A stretch of DNA of 9,606 nt, taken from Longimicrobium sp. Its GTDB lineage: Bacteria; Gemmatimonadota; Gemmatimonadetes; Longimicrobiales; Longimicrobiaceae. The notes below the pieces were generated by a model. That model did no database searches and was not told the origin of the DNA. It saw only the letters and a list, made by a program, of their open reading frames with translations. Location: positions 1 through 9,606 of the forward strand of contig JAUJMI010000113.1 in the NCBI GenBank assembly GCA_030446945.1. Reading direction: 5' to 3'. Within the stretch, counting starts at the first letter, position 1. Each line of letters begins with the position of its first letter. Position numbers and translations under genes: made by a program. This document shows positions 7,335-9,606 of this stretch, piece after piece.

Positions 7335-7386
7335 CACCCCGGCGGCGGGCGTGATGGCTGCCGGTGCAAGCGGCGCCTGCCCCGCC

Positions 7387-7417
7387 CGTCACCCGGGGGA
7401 GGGGCCGCGAGGTGACG
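7387..7417. promoter_or_regulatory. 7-bp inverted repeat upstream of lpxD
   Basis: CGTCACC (7387-7393) and GGTGACG (7411-7417) are perfect reverse complements with a 17-nt GC-rich spacer. The repeat lies about 60 nt before the lpxD start, in the region where an lpxD promoter or leader should be. It could be a regulator binding site or an RNA stem, and could also be chance. No clear -35/-10 boxes were recognised in 6918-7478. Confidence 0.35.
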
Positions 7418-7462
7418 AGCGGGGGTGGGGGCCTGAGTGCCGGCGGACAAAACCCATGAGAT

Positions 7463-7469
7463 GGGAAGG
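7463..7469 (+). promoter_or_regulatory. Ribosome binding site of lpxD
   Basis: GGGAAGG sits 9 nt before the ATG at 7479. This decides the start over an upstream in-frame GTG (7437) and ATG (7461), and over a downstream ATG (7488). Confidence 0.7.
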
Positions 7470-7478
7470 CGGAACGAT

Positions 7479-8504
7479 ATGCCGCAAATGACGATCGACG
7501 AGGTCGCGCGCATCGCGGAAGGGGTGGTGGAGGGGGACGGGAGCCGGACGGTGAGCGGGGTGGCGCCGCTGGAGGAGGCGGCGGCGGACCAGATCTCGTT
7601 CGTTGCCGAGGCCCGCTACTTTCCCTACATTCAGGCGTCGCAGGCCGCCGCGGTGCTCGTCGCGCGCGACGCAGACGTCCCCCTTCCGGCGCACATGGCC
7701 GCGGTGCGGGTGGACGACCCGCGCCGCGCACTGGCGCGCGTCCTTCCCGCGCTGTACCCGCAGCGGGTACCGGCGCCCGGCGTGCATCCCACCGCCGTGC
7801 TGGGCGACGACGTCGAGATCGCCGCCTCCGCCACCGTCGGCCCCTACGCCGTCATCGGCGAGGGGACGCGGGTGGGCGAGCGGGCACGGGTGGGAGCGCA
7901 CACCGTGCTGGGGCGCGGGTGCACGGTGGCGGACGACGCGGTGCTGCACGCGCACGTCACCCTGTACGACGGCGCGCAGGTGGGCGCCCGTTCCGTCATC
8001 CACAGCGGCGCGCGGCTGGGGGCGGATGGCTTTGGATTCGTGTGGGACGGCACCGGGCATCGCAAGGTGCCGCAGGTGGGCGGCTGCCGCATCGAGGCCG
8101 ACGTGGAGATCGGCTGCAACACGACCATCGACCGCGGCTCCATCGGCGACACCGTGGTGGGGGAGGGGAGCAAGGTCGACAACCTGGTGATGATCGGCCA
8201 CAACTGCCAGATCGGCCGCCACGTCATCATCATCTCCCAGGTGGGGATCAGCGGAAGCACGCGCGTGGGCGACGGCGCCGTCCTTGCCGGGCAGGCGGGG
8301 GTGGGCGGCCACCTGGAGATCGGCGCCGGGGCGCGGGTGGGCGGGCAGGCGGGGGTCACGGCCAGCGTGGCGGCGGGGGAGACCGTCAGCGGCTACCCGG
8401 CCCGGCCGCACCGGGAGGCGATGAGGGCGCAGGCCGCCTTCTTCAAGCTTCCCGAGCTGATGAAGCGGCTGCGCGAGCTGGAGCGCGCCGTGCTGGGGAA
8501 GTGA
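7479..8504 (+). CDS. lpxD: UDP-3-O-acylglucosamine N-acyltransferase LpxD
   Basis: This 341-residue enzyme has the normal length for the family (E. coli LpxD 341). It transfers a 3-hydroxyacyl chain from acyl-ACP to the amino group of UDP-3-O-acyl-glucosamine, the third step of lipid A synthesis. An N-terminal uridine-binding domain (about 1-100) contains the D-Q-I-S-F-V segment. A left-handed beta-helix of hexapeptide repeats follows (about 101-305), with many I/V-G-x-x-x-x-I/V periods. G-A-D-G-F-G-F (181-187) is a family signature. His241 in I-G-H-N-C-Q-I-G matches catalytic His239 of E. coli. A C-terminal helix rich in Leu, Arg and Glu closes the chain. The start at 7479 is chosen for its Shine-Dalgarno sequence. 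An upstream GTG at 7437 would add 14 charged residues with no family counterpart. The next gene, lpxC-fabZ, supplies the preceding pathway step. Confidence 0.96.
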   Translation: MPQMTIDEVARIAEGVVEGDGSRTVSGVAPLEEAAADQISFVAEARYFPYIQASQAAAVLVARDADVPLPAHMAAVRVDDPRRALARVLPALYPQRVPAPGVHPTAVLGDDVEIAASATVGPYAVIGEGTRVGERARVGAHTVLGRGCTVADDAVLHAHVTLYDGAQVGARSVIHSGARLGADGFGFVWDGTGHRKVPQVGGCRIEADVEIGCNTTIDRGSIGDTVVGEGSKVDNLVMIGHNCQIGRHVIIISQVGISGSTRVGDGAVLAGQAGVGGHLEIGAGARVGGQAGVTASVAAGETVSGYPARPHREAMRAQAAFFKLPELMKRLRELERAVLGK

Positions 8505-8546
8505 CCGCGCCGCCGCCACGCGCGTCGGAGAGCTGAAACGTGAACC

Positions 8547-8564
8547 GGGCCGGTACGCCGGCCC
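8547..8564 (+). promoter_or_regulatory. 7-bp hairpin just upstream of lpxC-fabZ
   Basis: GGGCCGG (8547-8553) pairs perfectly with CCGGCCC (8558-8564) around TACG. It ends 12 nt before the ATG at 8577, where a ribosome binding site would be expected, and no purine-rich site is visible there. It is not followed by a T tract, so it is not an intrinsic terminator. It might affect initiation at lpxC or mark an mRNA processing point. Confidence 0.5.
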
Positions 8565-8576
8565 CCTTGCCGATAC

Positions 8577-9606
8577 ATGCCGACCACACCGCGACAGAAC
8601 ACCATCGTGTCCCCCGGCGAGGCGCAGGGCGTGGGGCTCCACACGGGCGAGCCGGTGCGGATGCGCGTGCTCCCCGCCCCCGTGAACACCGGGATCGTCT
8701 TTCGCCGCACCGACCTGGAAGGCTCCCCCTCCATCCCCGCCCATGTGAGCCACGTGGTGGGGACGGACCTGGGGACCACCATCGGGCTGGGCGAGGCGCG
8801 CGTGCACACGGTGGAGCACTTTCTGGCCACCGCGGTGGCGCACGGGGTGGACAACGCCGTGGTGGAGCTGGACGCCTCCGAGCCCCCCGCCGGGGATGGG
8901 AGCGCACGAATCTTCGACGAGATGCTGGCCGCGTGCGGGGTGGAGGAGCAGGACGCGCCCGCCAAGATCCTGACGGTCGACGAGCCCTTCCAGGTGAGCA
9001 AGGGGGCGGCGCAGTACGTGGTGGCGCCGGCCGACGCGCTGCGCGTCTCCACCACCATCGAGTTCGACCACCCGCTGATCGGGCGGCAGTTCGGCTCGTT
9101 TGGGCTGGGCGAGGCGCTGCGCCGCGACGTGCTCACCGCGCGCACTTTCGGCTTCCTGCGCGACGTGGAGGCGATGCGCGGCCGCGGGCTGGCGCAGGGC
9201 GGCTCGCCGGACAACGCGGTGGTGCTCACTGAGAACGGGCTGGTGGACGGGACCCAGCTGCGCTTCGCGGACGAGTTCGTGCGCCACAAGACGCTGGACG
9301 TGATCGGGGACCTGTCGCTGGCGGGGGCGCGCATCCAGGCGCACGTGGTGGCGGAGAAGCCGGGGCACGCGGGGAACGTGGCGCTGGCGCAGCAGCTGAT
9401 CGCCCGCGCGGAGAAGAAGGCGCTCACGCGTCCGGTCCTGAGCATCGAGCAGATCATGCACTACCTTCCGCACCGCTACCCCTTCCTCCTGGTGGACCGG
9501 GTCGTGGAGTTCGAGGAGCGAAAGCGGATCGTGGGGCTCAAGAACGTGACGATCAACGAGCCGTTCTTCCAGGGCCACTTCCCCGGCCGCCCGGTGATGC
9601 CGGGGG
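8577..9606 (+). CDS. lpxC-fabZ: Bifunctional LpxC/FabZ: UDP-3-O-acyl-GlcNAc deacetylase and 3-hydroxyacyl-ACP dehydratase (3' end outside the window)
   Basis: The frame stays open to the window end (343 codons seen). The LpxC half (about 1-278) performs the zinc-dependent deacetylation that commits the cell to lipid A. G-V-G-L-H-T-G is near the start. H-T-V-E-H (77-81) supplies Glu80 and zinc ligand His81, and H-K-x-L-D-x-x-G-D (237-245) supplies zinc ligands His237 and Asp241 plus Asp245. His264 in G-H-A-G-N matches catalytic His265 of E. coli. After a short linker the FabZ half begins near residue 287: [12 protein letters not shown] (catalytic His299) and G-H-F-P-G-R-P. Its catalytic Glu lies beyond the window. 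No stop separates the halves. Such fusions are known in Bacteroidota and relatives. ATG 8577 is used because a TGA in frame at 8541 excludes longer forms. lpxA is the expected next gene, by inference. Confidence 0.95.
   Translation, partial: MPTTPRQNTIVSPGEAQGVGLHTGEPVRMRVLPAPVNTGIVFRRTDLEGSPSIPAHVSHVVGTDLGTTIGLGEARVHTVEHFLATAVAHGVDNAVVELDASEPPAGDGSARIFDEMLAACGVEEQDAPAKILTVDEPFQVSKGAAQYVVAPADALRVSTTIEFDHPLIGRQFGSFGLGEALRRDVLTARTFGFLRDVEAMRGRGLAQGGSPDNAVVLTENGLVDGTQLRFADEFVRHKTLDVIGDLSLAGARIQAHVVAEKPGHAGNVALAQQLIARAEKKALTRPVLSIEQIMHYLPHRYPFLLVDRVVEFEERKRIVGLKNVTINEPFFQGHFPGRPVMPG

Larger units (their letters stand above)
6950..7337. repeat. Composite palindrome-rich intergenic element
   Basis: This 388-nt non-coding stretch contains nested structure. 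Two 51-nt arms (6968-7018 and 7287-7337) are inverted relative to each other, with 36 of 51 positions matching by hand count without gaps. Each arm is preceded by a direct copy of CGGG[T/C]GAATCCCG (6950-6962 and 7268-7280). Between the arms lie two tetraloop hairpins (7112-7131 and 7146-7163) and an 11-bp perfect inverted repeat (7131-7141 with 7203-7213). The architecture resembles REP/BIME-type or MITE-like intergenic repeats. I recall similar motifs in Longimicrobium-like genomes, but that is unverified. No transposase, tRNA or convincing gene is present. Small open frames here are rich in Arg/Gly/Pro and have no credible start signal. Confidence 0.7.

Noticed and set aside
6950..7340. CRISPR array or insertion sequence in the skp-lpxD gap
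   Set aside because: There are no regularly spaced identical repeats with unique spacers, no transposase reading frame, and no convincing target-site duplication at the ends.
6953..7354. Forward 133-codon frame in the skp-lpxD gap
   Set aside because: It passes through the inverted arms and hairpins, has an Arg/Gly/Pro-biased composition and no ribosome site. The palindromic structure explains the sequence better.
8540..9232. Forward 230-codon frame starting at GTG 8540
   Set aside because: It has a good ribosome site, but almost all of it lies out of frame within lpxC. The product is Arg/Gly/Ala-rich with no domain. It is kept only as a question about the lpxC start.
7389..9578. Long antisense open frame (729 codons) opposite lpxD and lpxC-fabZ
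   Set aside because: It is His/Arg/Ala/Val-rich antisense reading, and both enzymes on the + strand have intact catalytic motifs.

Overview
The window looks like chromosomal DNA from a GC-rich, diderm bacterium, most likely Gemmatimonadota (a Longimicrobium-like lineage). This assignment is inference. It rests on very high GC, a protein arginine kinase/ClpC pair next to outer-membrane biogenesis genes, an LpxC-FabZ fusion of the kind known from the FCB group, and a hairpin-rich intergenic element of a style I recall, unverified, from Longimicrobium genomes. All genes are on the + strand and none appears broken.

Layout. Positions 1-131 are a leader with four tandem heptamers and possibly the last codons of an upstream gene. 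mcsB (132-1226, protein arginine kinase) and clpC (1281-3776, AAA+ unfoldase) form a protein quality-control pair. bamA (3784-6252) starts only 7 nt after the clpC stop, and skp/ompH (6272-6832) follows after 19 nt. These four genes look like one transcription unit. It ends at a textbook intrinsic terminator (6880-6917: perfect 13-bp stem, UUCG loop, T tract).

A non-coding stretch of about 560 nt follows (6918-7478). It contains a composite structured element (about 6950-7337) made of two inverted, diverged 51-nt arms, several tetraloop hairpins, an 11-bp inverted repeat and a direct repeat. A 7-bp inverted repeat lies further on, just before lpxD. The second gene group is lpxD (7479-8504), a 72-nt gap holding a 7-bp hairpin, and an lpxC-fabZ fusion (8577 to beyond the window end).

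How the genes work together. BamA (outer-membrane protein insertase) and Skp (periplasmic chaperone) build the outer-membrane protein layer. LpxD and LpxC make lipid A, and the FabZ half supports the fatty-acid branch. This matches the widespread order bamA-skp-lpxD-(lpxC)-fabZ-lpxA, except that a terminator and the structured intergenic element split it. McsB and ClpC would form a phospho-arginine-directed degradation pathway, placed here upstream of and tightly linked to the outer-membrane genes. I see no clearly new protein system. The least explained parts are the 6950-7337 element and the mcsB-clpC-bamA linkage.
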